A stretch of DNA of 6,733 bases from Odoribacteraceae bacterium (GTDB lineage Bacteria > Bacteroidota > Bacteroidia > Bacteroidales > Marinifilaceae): contig JAITJA010000181.1 of the NCBI GenBank assembly GCA_031279175.1, positions 1 through 6,733 of the forward strand. The letters are read 5' to 3'. The notes under the pieces were generated by a model. That model had not been told where the DNA came from, made no database searches, and was given only the letters and a program-made list of their open reading frames with translations. The translations under genes and the position numbers were made by a program. Below, piece after piece: positions 6,567 through 6,733 of the stretch (position 1 is the stretch's first letter; the number at the start of each line of letters is the position of its first letter).

Positions 6567-6733
6567 GACGTTCCGCGGGCACCCGTCAAGGCGCGGGGCC
6601 CTTTCCGGGACGTTCCGCGGGCACCCGTCCAGGCGCGGGGCCCTTTCCGGGACGTTCCACTGGCATCCGTCGACGCGCGGCGACCTTTCCGGGACGTTCC
6701 ACTGGCATCCGTCGACGCGCGGGGCCCTTTCCG
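6567..6733. repeat. 42-bp direct tandem repeat array, four units, cut by the right window edge
   Basis: Contiguous 42-bp units begin with GACGTTCC at 6567, 6609, 6651 and 6693; the fourth lacks only its last base in the window. Units end in CCTTTCCGG. Units 1-2 carry GCGGGCACCC after GACGTTCC and differ from each other at one base. Units 3-4 carry ACTGGCATCC and the palindrome CGTCGACG, and differ from each other in the GGGGCCC/GGCGACC stretch. The array therefore consists of two sub-families in blocks. There are no spacers, so it is not CRISPR. It lies about 120 bp upstream of the adenosyltransferase start. On the minus strand one frame stays open through all units and ends at TAA 6559-6557, with a 14-residue repeat such as RKGPRASTDASGTS; whether it is translated is unknown. 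Confidence 0.95.

Noticed and set aside
6567..6608. Internal 21 + 21 structure of the 42-bp unit
   Set aside because: The two similar sub-segments (both starting CGCGGG) lie 18 and 24 bases apart, not 21, and match only partly.
6567..6733. CRISPR array at the right edge
   Set aside because: The four 42-bp units are contiguous and vary in sub-family blocks, not as unique spacers between constant repeats.
6651..6733. Cobalamin riboswitch upstream of the adenosyltransferase, suggested by CCACTGGC in units 3 and 4
   Set aside because: The match is short, is part of a tandem repeat and lacks the B12 box. The array lies outside any plausible leader with the needed stems.

Overview
The window carries a compact, G+C-rich stretch of bacterial housekeeping genes, all on the minus strand, with a short-period tandem repeat array at each end. 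It most likely comes from the phylum Bacteroidota, probably order Bacteroidales. The evidence is a good Bacteroidota-type promoter upstream of ileS (TTTTG, 19-base gap, TATATTTG), A-rich leaders without strong Shine-Dalgarno sequences, the order ileS - traR/dksA-like - lspA, and a long eukaryote-like (type 2) isoleucyl-tRNA synthetase. I cannot name the genus from the sequence alone.

Layout, in transcription order (right to left). Positions 6567-6733 hold a 42-bp tandem array that runs off the right edge. Next comes a short leader, then a PduO-type ATP:cob(I)alamin adenosyltransferase (6446-5904). A DUF2461 protein follows 12 bases later (5891-5205). A 132-bp gap contains the ileS promoter. 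Then come ileS (5072-1650), a TraR/DksA-like regulator (1616-1239) and lspA (1239-634), which overlaps the regulator by one base in TGATG. A 14-bp perfect hairpin (578-610) closes the operon. About 310 bp of spacer with no convincing gene follows, then a 21-bp tandem array (1-252, plus a decayed partial unit) that runs off the left edge.

Functionally, ileS-traR-lspA looks like one transcription unit joining tRNA charging, an RNA-polymerase-binding regulator and lipoprotein maturation. The adenosyltransferase and DUF2461 pair is a second unit, with no obvious terminator before the ileS promoter. I see no phage, transposase, CRISPR, tRNA or rRNA signal.

The least ordinary parts are the two arrays. 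Their periods are 21 and 42 bp, both multiples of 3 and close to whole numbers of DNA helical turns. They share an ordered set of sub-motifs (CGTTCC, GCAC, GTCAA, CGCG), and both are open on the minus strand as peptide repeats running off the window edges. They may belong to one dispersed repeat family. The other notable point is the swapped signature motif of the IleRS (GIHH instead of HIGH).
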